From Alkalicoccus luteus (GTDB taxonomy: Bacteria > Bacillota > Bacilli > Bacillales > Salisediminibacteriaceae): DNA of 64,000 nucleotides. The notes below the pieces were generated by a model. That model worked only from the letters and a program-made list of their open reading frames with translations, ran no database searches and had not been told where the DNA came from. The stretch lies in assembly GCF_012034335.1 (NCBI RefSeq), contig NZ_JAATHJ010000001.1:124001-188000 (forward strand). Direction: 5' to 3'. Position numbers and translations under genes: made by a program. How positions within the stretch are numbered: position 1 is the first letter of the stretch; each line of letters opens with the position of its first letter. Shown here piece by piece: positions 42,591 to 50,529 of this stretch.

Positions 42591-44138
42591 ATGTATACAG
42601 ATTACAAGCACGAACCATTTACGGATTTCACGAAGGAAGAGAACCAGAAGGAATTTTTAGAGGCCCTCGCGGTCGTGAAGCAGGATATCGGCAAGGAGTA
42701 CCCGCTCGTCATTGACGGCAAGGACGTCACGACCAAGGACAAGCTCGTCAGCTACAACCCGTGCAACCACGATGAAGTCATCGGCAGCGTCTCCAAAGCG
42801 TCCACGAAGGAGATCGACGCGGCATTTGCCGCCGCGAAGAAGGCGTTCCCGGCCTGGAGCCAGACGAACCCGGTCGCGCGCGCCGAGCTGTTGTTCCGTG
42901 CGGCTGCGATCATGCGCCGCCGCAAGCATGAGCTGTCCGCGACGGTCGTCAAGGAAGCGGGCAAGCCGTGGGTGGAAGCGGACATTGAAGTCGCGGAAGG
43001 GATCGACTTCCTCGAATACTACGGCCGCCAGATGATTGAACTGAAGGACGGCAAGAAGATCGAGAGCCGTGACGGCGAAAGCAACCAGTACATCTACACG
43101 TCGGCCGGTGTGGCCGTGACGATTCCGCCGTGGAACTTCTCGGCCGCGATCATGATGGGGACGACGGTGGCGCCGCTTGTCGCCGGCAACACGGTGCTCC
43201 TGAAGCCGGCGGAACCGACGCCGATCATCGCCGCGAAGTTTGTGGACATCATGCGCGAAGCAGGCGTCCCGGACGGCGTGCTGAACTTCGTGCCGGGTGA
43301 GCCGCACGAAATCGGCGACTACCTCGTTGATCACAAGGACACGGCGCTGATCACGTTCACCGGTTCGAAGGCCACCGGCCTTCGCATCATGGAGCGGGCG
43401 GCGAAGGTGCAGGAAGGCCAGCGGCACTTGAAGCGCGTGCTCGCGGAAATGGGCGGGAAGGACACGGTCGTTGTCGACCAGGATGCCGACGTGGAAACGG
43501 CGGTCAACGCGATCGTCACGGCTGCGTTCAACTTCTCCGGCCAGAAGTGCTCGGCCGGCAGCCGTGCGGTGATCCATGAGGATCTGTACGACACGGTCGC
43601 GCAGCGCGTCGTCGAAGAGACGGAAAAGCTGACACTCGGGGACAGCGAAAAGTACGAGAACTACCTCGGCCCGGTCATCAACCAGAAGGCGTATGACAAG
43701 GTGACGAGCTACATTGAGATCGGCAAAAAGGAAGCGACGCTGCTCACCGGCGACGAGTCCGATGACAGCACCGGCTTCTTCATCAAGCCGACGATCTTCG
43801 GCGATGCGGCACCGGATGCGCGCATCATGCAGGAGGAAATCTTCGGACCGGTGCTTGCTCTCTGCAAGGCGTCGAGCTACGAAGAGGCAATCGATATTGC
43901 GAACAACACCGAGTACGGCCTGACCGGCGCGGTGATCTCGAACAACGTCGACCACCTGGAGTACGCGAAGCAGAACTTCCACGTCGGGAACCTGTACTTC
44001 AACCGCAACTGTACCGGGGCGATTGTCGGCTACCACCCGTTCGGCGGGTTCAAGCTGTCCGGTACGGATTCGAAGGCCGGAGGCCCGGACTACCTGCTTC
44101 AGTACCTGCTTCCAAAATCGATCAGCCAGATGCTGTAA
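42591..44138 (+). CDS. rocA: 1-pyrroline-5-carboxylate dehydrogenase, copy 2
   Basis: 515 residues, amino-acid sequence identical to 32230-33777 (catalytic Glu in LAEMGGKD, Cys in GQKCSAG). At the DNA level all differences I found are silent, about nine in the first 200 nt, four in the next 450 and ten in the last 330. The middle ~580 bp is identical. This pattern fits repeated gene conversion. The start here is ATG with AAAGGGG 8 nt upstream, unlike the GTG of copy 1. Upstream sequence is unrelated to the roc operon and shows no sigma-54 promoter, so this copy probably serves P5C from another route, for example proline oxidation (inference). Confidence 0.95.
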   Translation: MYTDYKHEPFTDFTKEENQKEFLEALAVVKQDIGKEYPLVIDGKDVTTKDKLVSYNPCNHDEVIGSVSKASTKEIDAAFAAAKKAFPAWSQTNPVARAELLFRAAAIMRRRKHELSATVVKEAGKPWVEADIEVAEGIDFLEYYGRQMIELKDGKKIESRDGESNQYIYTSAGVAVTIPPWNFSAAIMMGTTVAPLVAGNTVLLKPAEPTPIIAAKFVDIMREAGVPDGVLNFVPGEPHEIGDYLVDHKDTALITFTGSKATGLRIMERAAKVQEGQRHLKRVLAEMGGKDTVVVDQDADVETAVNAIVTAAFNFSGQKCSAGSRAVIHEDLYDTVAQRVVEETEKLTLGDSEKYENYLGPVINQKAYDKVTSYIEIGKKEATLLTGDESDDSTGFFIKPTIFGDAAPDARIMQEEIFGPVLALCKASSYEEAIDIANNTEYGLTGAVISNNVDHLEYAKQNFHVGNLYFNRNCTGAIVGYHPFGGFKLSGTDSKAGGPDYLLQYLLPKSISQML

Positions 44139-44150
44139 AGCACGAACGAA

Positions 44151-44180
44151 AGAGGCTCTCCCTTGTGGAAGGCCTCTTTT
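44151..44180 (+). terminator. Terminator of rocA copy 2
   Basis: AGAGGC-TCTCC...GGAA-GGCCTCT hairpin followed by TTTT; diverged copy of the terminator after rocA copy 1. Confidence 0.75.
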
Positions 44181-44253
44181 GTGTGGGAAAAGCAAGGCAG
44201 ATGCTTTCGTTATCCGGAAGCCCGGCACCAGGGATAGTTGGTTTGACGGGCTG

Positions 44254-44287
44254 GTAAGTTGCCTTTCCCCCGCGTTGTGCAGCTTTT
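44254..44287. repeat. Copy of the dispersed TAAGTTGC / GCGTTGTGCAGCTTTT motif
   Basis: GCGTTGTGCAGCTTTT (44272-44287) is the exact reverse complement of 13029-13044. With the preceding TAAGTTGC it parallels 33992-34025 downstream of the other rocA. Confidence 0.6.
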
Positions 44288-44417
44288 GATACAAACGACT
44301 CATAAATAAAAAGAGATCTGTTTTGCATCGGTCGCTTCATATCCCTGACGCTGAAAGCAGCTTTGAGTGTCCTCGGATTCGGGTAGGAGGGTATATAGAG
44401 ATGAGGAGGGAGTGCGA

Positions 44418-45224
44418 ATGGGAACGCTGGTGAAGCTGATACTGACTGCCGGCGGGGCAGCCGGCTTGCTTTTACTGCTCGTTTATTTATTTCAGGATCG
44501 GCTGCTGTTCTTTCCGCAGACGATGACCGAACAGGAAGCAGAGCTAGCTGCAGAGCACGAACCGCGTGCAGAGATGGTGCAGTTCGACAGGGAAGACGGC
44601 ACAACGCTGCACGGATGGCTGGTGCAGGCAGCAGAACATCCGGGAGAGCAGCTGCTCATTTATTACGGAGGCAACGGCGAAGAAGTGTCCGGTCAGATCA
44701 TGGAGATGGCCGGTCCACTTTCAGACTGGGATGTGCTGCTTGTCAATTACAGAGGGTACGGCATGAGCGGAGGTACCCCGGAGGAAGAAGCGCTCTATCA
44801 GGACGCGGAACATATATTTGAAGAAGCGGCTGCTGGCTACAGCCGCACAGCTGTGATGGGAAGAAGCATAGGAACGGCGATAGCAGTGAGGACAGCTGCC
44901 ATTTTTCAACCGGATGATGTCGTGCTGATTTCGCCTTTTGACCGTTTGGAAGAAGTTGCAGCAGAAGCATACCCGTTCCTGCCGGTGCGGACGCTGCTGC
45001 GCTCTGAATTTGATACGGCGTCGCGTATCAACGAGCTGGAGCACATGCTCGTGCTCGCCGGAGGCGACGATCAGATTATTACGCCTGCCCGGACAGAAGC
45101 GCTCATGGAGGTGTATGAGGGAGAAGCGGTTTATCAACTGCTCGAAGGCAGGGGACACAATGACCTTCATCTGCACCCGGAGTATTGGCCGCTGATCGGA
45201 GACTATTTACAGGAACGTTCATAA
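44418..45224 (+). CDS. Membrane-anchored alpha/beta hydrolase (serine aminopeptidase S33/BEM46-like)
   Basis: 268 residues. One N-terminal TM segment (about 5-25: LILTAGGAAGLLLLLVYLF) and then a hydrolase domain: LLIYYGGNGEE, VLLVNYRGYGMSGG, nucleophile Ser in VMGRSIGTAIAV (GxSxG), acid Asp in GGDDQIITP and His in GRGHNDLHLHPEYW. Similar proteins (BEM46, YqkD-type) are uncharacterised esterases or peptidases facing in or out of the membrane. ATG 44418, with GAGGAGGG 7 nt upstream; the open frame further upstream has no ribosome site. Probably monocistronic. Confidence 0.85.
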   Translation: MGTLVKLILTAGGAAGLLLLLVYLFQDRLLFFPQTMTEQEAELAAEHEPRAEMVQFDREDGTTLHGWLVQAAEHPGEQLLIYYGGNGEEVSGQIMEMAGPLSDWDVLLVNYRGYGMSGGTPEEEALYQDAEHIFEEAAAGYSRTAVMGRSIGTAIAVRTAAIFQPDDVVLISPFDRLEEVAAEAYPFLPVRTLLRSEFDTASRINELEHMLVLAGGDDQIITPARTEALMEVYEGEAVYQLLEGRGHNDLHLHPEYWPLIGDYLQERS

Positions 45225-45323
45225 GGAAATCATCGTTTGAACTATGTAAAAAATGAGGTAGCGGTTTATTTTTTTCATAAAAAAGGAATGGAGCAATAAT
45301 TACTTATAAGGAGGACTTTTACT

Positions 45324-45392
45324 ATGCTTCGAACAATTTTAATGGTTATTGGTGCGCTGGTTGTTATCAGCTTGATCCTGAGTCTGCTCTAA
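45324..45392 (+). CDS. 22-residue hydrophobic membrane peptide
   Basis: MLRTILMVIGALVVISLILS then LL. A single TM segment with one positive charge at the N-terminus. AAGGAGG lies 9 nt before the ATG and a terminator-like hairpin lies about 50 nt after the stop, so the unit looks genuine. Bacillaceae encode many such tiny membrane proteins, including toxin-like and regulatory peptides. No homologue is recognised by name, and no antisense RNA can be judged from sequence alone. A palindrome GTACATAG-N5-CTATGTAC (45415-45435) lies in its 3' region. Confidence 0.6.
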   Translation: MLRTILMVIGALVVISLILSLL

Positions 45393-45441
45393 TTGCTATC
45401 ATCTCTTTATAAGCGTACATAGAAATACTATGTACAAAAAA

Positions 45442-45468
45442 GGGCCCCGGTTTAGGGGTTCTTTTTTT
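45442..45468 (+). terminator. Terminator after the 22-residue peptide gene
   Basis: GGGCCCC/GGGGTTC hairpin with G-T pairs and seven T, just after the GTACATAG palindrome. Confidence 0.65.
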
Positions 45469-45589
45469 ATGTGCGAACAATCTTTATGCAATTTTTCACA
45501 GGCTTTGACCGTGTATTTCAAGTGGAAATATGCTATTATGATGGGCGAAACTAACGACGTTCACGGAGTGGACAGAGGAGGATGCCGAC

Positions 45590-46105
45590 GTGGCAGAAGA
45601 GAAGAAAAAAGGGTCATGGCTCGTTCCGATTATTGTAGCTGTGGCTGTGGCGTTTGTTGTGCGTTCGTTTTTTATCGCTCCGTATGTGGTGGAAGGAGCT
45701 TCGATGGAACCTTCCTTATATGACAGTGACAGAATTCTGGTAAACAAAACGGCAACGTGGCTCGGTGAATTTGAACGAGGCGATGTTATCATTATAGAGG
45801 GTGAAAATAACCGTCATTACGTAAAGCGTGTCATTGGACTTCCAGGTGAAACGCTTGAAATGGAAGACGGAGAACTGTTCGTTGACGGAGAGCTGATTGA
45901 AGAGCCGTATTTGGATGATCTTTATGAATATAACGAAACGATTGACGAGGTGACTCTCCCTGACGGTGAATTTTATGTGATGGGGGACAATCGCGGCAAC
46001 AGTCTGGACAGCCGAAACGGTCTCGGACTGATCGATGAAGAATTTATCGTAGGCCGTTCCACGGTCGTCTTTTTCCCGTTTACAAACGTACAGCTTACAA
46101 ATTAA
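45590..46105 (+). CDS. Type I signal peptidase (SipS/LepB family)
   Basis: 171 residues, one N-terminal TM anchor (about 9-28, SWLVPIIVAVAVAFVVRSFF). Removes signal peptides from exported proteins on the outer face of the membrane. Catalytic Ser38 (VEGASMEPSL, box B) and Lys79 (HYVKRVIGLPGE, box D), with box E GDNRGNSLDSRNGLG. The length and P-type layout match SipS/T/U of Bacillus rather than the spore-specific SipW. The start is GTG at 45590 after AGAGGAGG. It has its own terminator, upstream of salA. Confidence 0.95.
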   Translation: MAEEKKKGSWLVPIIVAVAVAFVVRSFFIAPYVVEGASMEPSLYDSDRILVNKTATWLGEFERGDVIIIEGENNRHYVKRVIGLPGETLEMEDGELFVDGELIEEPYLDDLYEYNETIDEVTLPDGEFYVMGDNRGNSLDSRNGLGLIDEEFIVGRSTVVFFPFTNVQLTN

Positions 46106-46112
46106 ATCCGTG

Positions 46113-46147
46113 TGACCTTCATGAGCCTTTTCATGAAGGTCATTTTT
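46113..46147 (+). terminator. Terminator of signal peptidase gene
   Basis: 12-bp perfect stem TGACCTTCATGA/TCATGAAGGTCA (46113-46124, 46131-46142), 6-nt loop, five T. Confidence 0.92.
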
Positions 46148-46173
46148 GGGAGAAGTGAATTTTTGGAGAGCGG

Positions 46174-46206
46174 GACACTGAAGCACAGCAGTGTCTGTGT
46201 TATAAT
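46174..46206 (+). promoter_or_regulatory. salA promoter region with inverted repeat
   Basis: GACACTG-N8-CAGTGTC (46174-46180, 46189-46195) just upstream of a perfect -10 TATAAT (46201-46206); no good -35. The palindrome covers the -35 region, so it could be an operator, unproven. Confidence 0.5.
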
Positions 46207-46252
46207 GGCAGTTGTTGTAATCGAATTCATACACGTAAAGGAAGGTGTCCGC

Positions 46253-47308
46253 ATGATCACGGAAGAACAAGTCAAAAACGTGCTCGAGGGCATTAATGAC
46301 CCTCACCTGCATACATCGCTTACAGAAATCGGCGCCATTAAAGAAATTAAAATAAAAGAAAAGCTTCTCAGCCTGAAGCTCGCGATCGCCCAGCCCGGAA
46401 CGGCCGAGCAGATGCAGCTTCAAAATGAAGTAGTGACGGCACTAAAAGAAGCAGGTGCAGACTCTGTCGGCCTCCGCTTTGAGAAGTTGTCAGACGACGT
46501 TATTGCCCAGTACGCTTCCGAGCAGGAAGAAGAAGGCGGTTCTCTGCTGGATCGTACGGATAAAACGACGTTTATTTCCATAACGAGTGGTAAAGGGGGT
46601 GTCGGTAAATCGACGGTATCCGTAAACCTTGCCGTTTCGCTTGCTCGTGAAGGGAAGAAGGTCGGCATTATTGATGCAGACATTTACGGCTTCAGTGTTC
46701 CCGATATGATGGGAATTGAAGAACGTCCCCGCGTGGAAGGCGAACGGATTTATCCGGTAGAGCGTTTTGGCGTTCAGGTTATTTCCATGGGCTTTTTCGT
46801 TGAGGATAACTCGCCAATCATCTGGCGCGGCCCGATGCTCGGGAAAATGCTCAATAACTTCTTCAATGAAGTAGAGTGGGACGACCTCGACTATCTGATT
46901 CTCGACCTGCCGCCGGGAACAGGAGATGTGGCGCTTGATATTCACTCCATGCTGCCGCAGACGAAGGAAATTATCGTCACGACACCGCACGCAACAGCAG
47001 CCTTCGTTGCAGCGCGTGCCGGCGCAATGGCGCTGAAAACGGAGCATGAAATTCTTGGTGTTATTGAAAACATGGCGTATTTTGAAAGTAAAACGACTGG
47101 TGAAAAAGAGTATGTGTTCGGACAGGGCGGAGGCGACAAGCTTGCTGAAGAACTGAAGACAACTGTACTCGCACAGGTGCCGCTTGGTCAGCCGGATATG
47201 GACCGTGGTGTTTTTGCTCCATCGGTTTACGAAGAAGATCACCAGATCGGCAAGATCTACAGCGAGATCGCTTCAAAAGTAATCGAGCAGACAAAAAAAG
47301 ACAGCTGA
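46253..47308 (+). CDS. salA: Mrp/ParA-family ATPase SalA
   Basis: 351 residues. N-terminal DUF59/MIP18-type domain (about 1-90), then a deviant Walker A SGKGGVGKSTV, IIDADIYGFSVPDMMG, and YLILDLPPGTGDVALD. In Mrp/ApbC Fe-S carriers a C-x2-C pair follows ENMSYF; here the segment is ENMAYFESKTTGEKEYVFGQ, with no Cys. That argues for the SalA type, which in B. subtilis represses scoC and so stimulates protease production, rather than an Fe-S scaffold. Length and chromosomal place (before kbaA and sigW) agree. ATG 46253 after AAAGGAAGG. gerD, its usual downstream neighbour, is missing. Confidence 0.85.
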   Translation: MITEEQVKNVLEGINDPHLHTSLTEIGAIKEIKIKEKLLSLKLAIAQPGTAEQMQLQNEVVTALKEAGADSVGLRFEKLSDDVIAQYASEQEEEGGSLLDRTDKTTFISITSGKGGVGKSTVSVNLAVSLAREGKKVGIIDADIYGFSVPDMMGIEERPRVEGERIYPVERFGVQVISMGFFVEDNSPIIWRGPMLGKMLNNFFNEVEWDDLDYLILDLPPGTGDVALDIHSMLPQTKEIIVTTPHATAAFVAARAGAMALKTEHEILGVIENMAYFESKTTGEKEYVFGQGGGDKLAEELKTTVLAQVPLGQPDMDRGVFAPSVYEEDHQIGKIYSEIASKVIEQTKKDS

Positions 47309-47314
47309 TCTACC

Positions 47315-47345
47315 CCGGTGTGAGGGCTCCCTCATACCGGTTTTT
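47315..47345 (+). terminator. Terminator of salA
   Basis: 11-bp stem CCGGTGTGAGG/CCTCATACCGG with one G-T pair (47315-47325, 47330-47340) and five T. Confidence 0.88.
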
Positions 47346-47460
47346 CTCTGTAGAAAGGTTTTGACCGTCAGATTGTGACAAGGCGGTGAAAACGGTGGCG
47401 GCGCCTGTGCGGCTTCTGCTACAATGGAGCGTGGACACATATGCGTTAGGAGGAACACGC

Positions 47461-48147
47461 GTGAATTCGAGAAAAGTCGTTTTTCTATTTAATTCCACGC
47501 TGTTAATCGGAACAGGCTTTGGCTTTTTAATGGGCTTTTTCCTCGATTTTCAGACACACATAAATGACCTGGCCAACCTTAACTTCGCCGGCCTGACTGT
47601 CGTGGCAATCACTGCTGCGATCTGGACTGTAATTGCTCAGATGGGCTTTTTCGCATACTTGACGATTCACCGGTTCGGACTTGGGATGTTCAAGTCGGCG
47701 TCTCTGTGGAACAAGGTGCAGATCGTACTCATTGCATTTGCCCTGTTTGACCTGATGTTTTTCAGATGGCTTGTTTTTGCAGATGGGGAAAGCATCGTCG
47801 GCTATGCCGTTATGCCGATTCTGCTGCTTATTTACAGCTGGATCGTAGCGGTAATTAAATCCCGTGAAACAAACTATTCGGCGTTTGTACCGACGCTGTT
47901 TTTTATGGTTGTCGTAACGACGATTGAATGGGTGCCGGCACTGACACAAAATGACATGACTTTTATCATTAACGCGATCGTTCCGCTTCTCGTTGCGAAT
48001 ACGTGGCAAATCCTCGTTCTGCATCGCCTGCATGAGCAGCCGAACGGCAAACAGCCTTCTACAAAGGCAGACCAGGAGCGGGACCGTAAAATCACTGCGG
48101 CAACAAAGCAGAAGAAAAAAGGAAAAAAACAAAAGCGCGCGAAATAG
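47461..48147 (+). CDS. kbaA: KinB-signalling pathway activator KbaA homologue
   Basis: 228-residue membrane protein with six predicted TM helices (FNSTLLIGTGFGFLMGFFLDF, LTVVAITAAIWTVIAQMGFFAYL, VQIVLIAFALFDLMFFRWL and others) and a Lys-rich cytoplasmic tail ending KKKGKKQKRAK. Sequence pattern (GWKLFFSTLLIG-like start, QMGFFAYLTIHRFGLG) and position after salA identify it as KbaA, which in B. subtilis supports the sporulation kinase KinB. Here cwlD, gerD and pdaB are absent from the locus, so a sporulation role is uncertain. The start is GTG 47461, 7 nt after AGGAGG; TACAAT at 47420-47425 is a likely -10. Confidence 0.88.
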   Translation: MNSRKVVFLFNSTLLIGTGFGFLMGFFLDFQTHINDLANLNFAGLTVVAITAAIWTVIAQMGFFAYLTIHRFGLGMFKSASLWNKVQIVLIAFALFDLMFFRWLVFADGESIVGYAVMPILLLIYSWIVAVIKSRETNYSAFVPTLFFMVVVTTIEWVPALTQNDMTFIINAIVPLLVANTWQILVLHRLHEQPNGKQPSTKADQERDRKITAATKQKKKGKKQKRAK

Positions 48148-48158
48148 AATGTTCAGGA

Positions 48159-48192
48159 GGACGAAAGCTCGGTTTCACACTGGTTTTCGTCC
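48159..48192 (+). terminator. Possible terminator of kbaA
   Basis: GGACGAAA/TTTCGTCC (48159-48166, 48185-48192) with a long loop and no T tract; a second CGCCC/GGGCG hairpin follows. Confidence 0.4.
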
Positions 48193-48262
48193 GCCCATCC
48201 GGCTTCGGAAAGCGGGCGTCAGCCGGCAGATAGAAAAAAATTAAAAAAGTATGGCCAACCCC

Positions 48263-48292
48263 TTGCCAAGCCGCCTCACTTTATAGTAATAT
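48263..48292 (+). promoter_or_regulatory. Possible promoter of the 5S rRNA/tRNA cluster
   Basis: TTGCCA (48263-48268), 18-nt spacer, TAATAT (48287-48292); 33 nt before the 5S gene. Confidence 0.4.
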
Positions 48293-48324
48293 ACTAAATG
48301 TCCTAAGGGACACCAACACCATAA

Positions 48325-48440
<116 letters not shown>

Positions 48441-48527
48441 TCCTTTTTTTCTTTTATACCGTCATCATCATGGACACCGGTTCCCGCACGTTGCAGGAGC
48501 GAGTGTCATCACGTTTCTTGTTTTTAT

Positions 48528-48602
48528 TCCACAGTAGCTCAGTGGTAGAGCTATCGGCTGTTAACCGATCGGTCGTAGGTTCGAATCCTACCTGTGGAGC
48601 CA
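48528..48602 (+). tRNA. tRNA-Asn (GTT)
   Basis: 75 nt including encoded CCA. Acceptor TCCACAG/CTGTGGA, anticodon loop CTGTTAA, GGTTCGAATCC T-loop. Confidence 0.96.
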
Positions 48603-48603
48603 T

Positions 48604-48679
48604 GCTTCCTTAGCTCAGTTGGTAGAGCGCATCCATGGTAAGGATGAGGTCAGCGGTTCAAGCCCGCTAGGAAGCTCCA
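48604..48679 (+). tRNA. tRNA-Thr (GGT)
   Basis: 76 nt including CCA. Acceptor GCTTCCT/AGGAAGC, anticodon stem CATCC/GGATG with loop ATGGTAA. Confidence 0.95.
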
Positions 48680-48683
48680 TTAC

Positions 48684-48758
48684 GGCCCGTTGGTCAAGTG
48701 GTTAAGACACCGCCCTTTCACGGCGGTAACACGGGTTCGAATCCCGTACGGGTCACCA
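48684..48758 (+). tRNA. tRNA-Glu (TTC)
   Basis: 75 nt including CCA. Acceptor GGCCCGT/ACGGGTC, anticodon stem CCGCC/GGCGG with loop CTTTCAC. Confidence 0.96.
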
Positions 48759-48779
48759 TTTTTCTTTTTTATGGTGTGA

Positions 48780-48855
<76 letters not shown>

Positions 48856-48861
48856 TAACGC

Positions 48862-48936
48862 AGGGCTATAGCCAAGCGGTAAGGCATCGGATTTTGATTC
48901 CGTGATTCGCAGGTTCGAATCCTGCTAGCCCTGCCA
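48862..48936 (+). tRNA. tRNA-Gln (TTG)
   Basis: 75 nt including CCA. Acceptor AGGGCTA/TAGCCCT, anticodon loop TTTTGAT; the first pair of the anticodon stem is a T-T mismatch. Confidence 0.93.
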
Positions 48937-48996
48937 TTTTCTTTTCATGGTTGACCGCAAAAGAAAATGGGTAAAGACAGCCTTAAGAACGTAAAA

Positions 48997-49312
48997 GTGA
49001 GTGTACGTCTGGTACGCGACGAGAGCGAAGCAGACGAAGAGACATGCAGCTTATCTGCAATCATCAGTTGATTGGAAAGAAGCTGTAGAGATCAAGGATG
49101 CGAGAGAAAGAATGAGTGAGTGTACGTCTGGTACGCGACGAGAGCGAAGCAGACGAAGAGACATGCAGCTTATCTGCAATCGTCAGTTGATTGGAAAGAA
49201 GCTGTAGAGATCAAGGATGCGAGGGAAAGAATGAGTGAGTGTACGTCTGGTACACGACATGAGTGAGAGAGCGAAGCAGACGAAGAGACATGCAGCTTAT
49301 CTCCAATCAAGC
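48997..49312 (+). repeat. 119-bp tandem repeat (about 2.6 copies) inside the tRNA cluster
   Basis: GTGTACGTCTGGTAC begins at 49001, 49120 and 49239, an exact 119-bp period. Copies 1 and 2 differ at about three positions. The third is truncated and has a short internal insertion (ACACGACATGAGTGAGAG). Each unit contains CGTCTG...CAGACG, able to form a hairpin over GCGACGAGAGCGAAG. A 68-codon frame (49001-49207) crosses the unit boundary, but 119 is not a multiple of three, so a repeated protein is not encoded. Confidence 0.9.
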
Positions 49313-49314
49313 AA

Positions 49315-49390
49315 GAGCCATTAGCTCAGTTGGTAGAGCATCTGACTTTTAATCAGAGGGTCGAAGGTTCGAGTCCTTCATGGCTCACCA
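49315..49390 (+). tRNA. tRNA-Lys (TTT)
   Basis: 76 nt including CCA. Acceptor GAGCCAT/ATGGCTC, anticodon stem TCTGA/TCAGA with loop CTTTTAA. It follows the 119-bp repeats directly. Confidence 0.96.
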
Positions 49391-49406
49391 TTTACATAAT
49401 GAAAGC

Positions 49407-49482
49407 GGGGCCTTAGCTCAGCTGGGAGAGCGCCTGCCTTGCACGCAGGAGGTCAGCGGTTCGATCCCGCTAGGCTCCACCA
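49407..49482 (+). tRNA. tRNA-Ala (TGC)
   Basis: 76 nt including CCA. Acceptor GGGGCCT/AGGCTCC (one G-T pair), anticodon stem CCTGC/GCAGG with loop CTTGCAC. Confidence 0.95.
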
Positions 49483-49498
49483 TACATATAATAGAAAG

Positions 49499-49533
49499 CA
49501 CTTCGGACGCATGTTTTGTCCGGGGTGTTTTTT
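49499..49533 (+). terminator. Terminator of the tRNA cluster
   Basis: 10-bp stem CACTTCGGAC/GTCCGGGGTG (49499-49508, 49518-49527) with two G-T pairs and seven T. Confidence 0.9.
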
Positions 49534-49730
49534 ATATATTCTTTTGCAGGTGCCCCGGATTCGTGCCGACGGTTTAAAACGGTTATCGACCACCCGGGAC
49601 GTCGACAGAGTGCATTACCATCCGGCGTTGTAAGAGCATGCGACAAGCTGTGCTTTTCTGATCGAGAAAACAGTTCCGGCATGAGAAACAATGTATTTCG
49701 TTAAAGAAGCTGAAAAGAATAAATAAAAAA

Positions 49731-49757
49731 TGAAACATTTGATGCAGGTATTTCGTA
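49731..49757 (+). promoter_or_regulatory. Second, upstream sigma-W-like promoter
   Basis: TGAAAC (49731-49736), 17-nt spacer, CGTA (49754-49757). It lies 187 nt before sigW and upstream of the better promoter at 49883. Confidence 0.5.
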
Positions 49758-49882
49758 AATGGATATGGCAGAAAGCTTCTGGGCCCCGTAAATGCTTTGT
49801 TTTTCCATAATATTAGTGATTTCGAATCCTGTCCCTCCGGTGTTTTCTTCCATTTCTCATGGTAAAATGAGAAAGGATTTTT

Positions 49883-49908
49883 TGAAACCTTATCAGGTTG
49901 CAGTCGTA
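49883..49908 (+). promoter_or_regulatory. Sigma-W autoregulatory promoter of sigW-rsiW
   Basis: TGAAAC (49883-49888), 16-nt spacer, CGTA (49905-49908): exact sigma-W consensus, 35 nt before the sigW start. Confidence 0.92.
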
Positions 49909-49943
49909 AATGAAGTAACCGCAGCGAAGCGGAGGGTGCAGGG

Positions 49944-50507
49944 ATGGACATAGTTGTTAAAAAAATCGTTCGTGAAGTAAAGCGTGGCAATCAGGATGCA
50001 TTCGCTGAGCTCGTGGATTTATACAAGGATAAAGTGTTTCATATTGCGTACCGCATGCTTGGAAACGCGCATGAAGCACAGGATGTTTCGCAGGAAGCCT
50101 TTCTGCGGGCTTACACGAATATCGAATCCTATGATGAAAACCGTAAGTTTTCCACGTGGATTTTCCGGATTGCGACAAATTTGTCTATTGACCGGATCCG
50201 CAGAAAGAAACCGGATTTTCATTTAGAGGACCAAGTAAGCGGAACCGACAATCTGGATTACCATTCCCAATTTGCGGCCGATATAGACCTGCCTGAAGAT
50301 CAGGTCGTGAAGCTGGAAATGCAGCAGTGGATCCAGGATGAAATTATGGCACTTCCGCCAAAATACCGCTCTGCTATTATACTGAAATACCTGGAAGATC
50401 TGTCGCTGAAAGAAATCAGCGAGGTTATGAATCTCCCGGTAGCGACAGTGAAAACCCGTATCCATCGCGGACGGGAAGCACTTCGCAAGCGGCTGGGACA
50501 AGCCTAG
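49944..50507 (+). CDS. sigW: ECF sigma factor SigW
   Basis: 187 residues, the family's usual length. Region 2 (LVDLYKDKVFHIAYRMLGNAHEAQDVSQEAFLRAY, then FSTWIFRIATNLSIDRIRRKKPDF) binds core RNAP and the -10 element. Region 4 (ALPPKYRSAIILKYLEDLSLKEISEVMNLPVATVKTRIHRGREALRKRL) recognises TGAAAC. It controls the cell-envelope stress regulon and its own operon through the promoter at 49883-49908. ATG 49944 after GCGGAGGGTGCAGGG. Followed by its anti-sigma gene 22 nt later, as in B. subtilis. Confidence 0.97.
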   Translation: MDIVVKKIVREVKRGNQDAFAELVDLYKDKVFHIAYRMLGNAHEAQDVSQEAFLRAYTNIESYDENRKFSTWIFRIATNLSIDRIRRKKPDFHLEDQVSGTDNLDYHSQFAADIDLPEDQVVKLEMQQWIQDEIMALPPKYRSAIILKYLEDLSLKEISEVMNLPVATVKTRIHRGREALRKRLGQA

Positions 50508-50529
50508 CCGCAGAAAGGAGACAGGCGCC

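Noticed and set aside
42657-44303. 548-codon gene antisense to rocA copy 2 (and 331 codons antisense to copy 1)
   Set aside because: It mirrors rocA, whose G/C-ending codons remove stops on the other strand. The Arg/Asp/Val-rich translation is typical of such shadows.
46113-46252. Longer SalA starting within the signal peptidase terminator
   Set aside because: The extension covers a terminator hairpin and the promoter. The ATG at 46253 has the ribosome site and gives the family's length.
49001-49207. 68-codon gene in the 119-bp repeats
   Set aside because: The repeat length is not a multiple of three, so the frame changes from unit to unit, and there is no ribosome site.
49535-49730. Small gene between the tRNA cluster and sigW
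   Set aside because: Short frames only, without ribosome site or protein-like composition.
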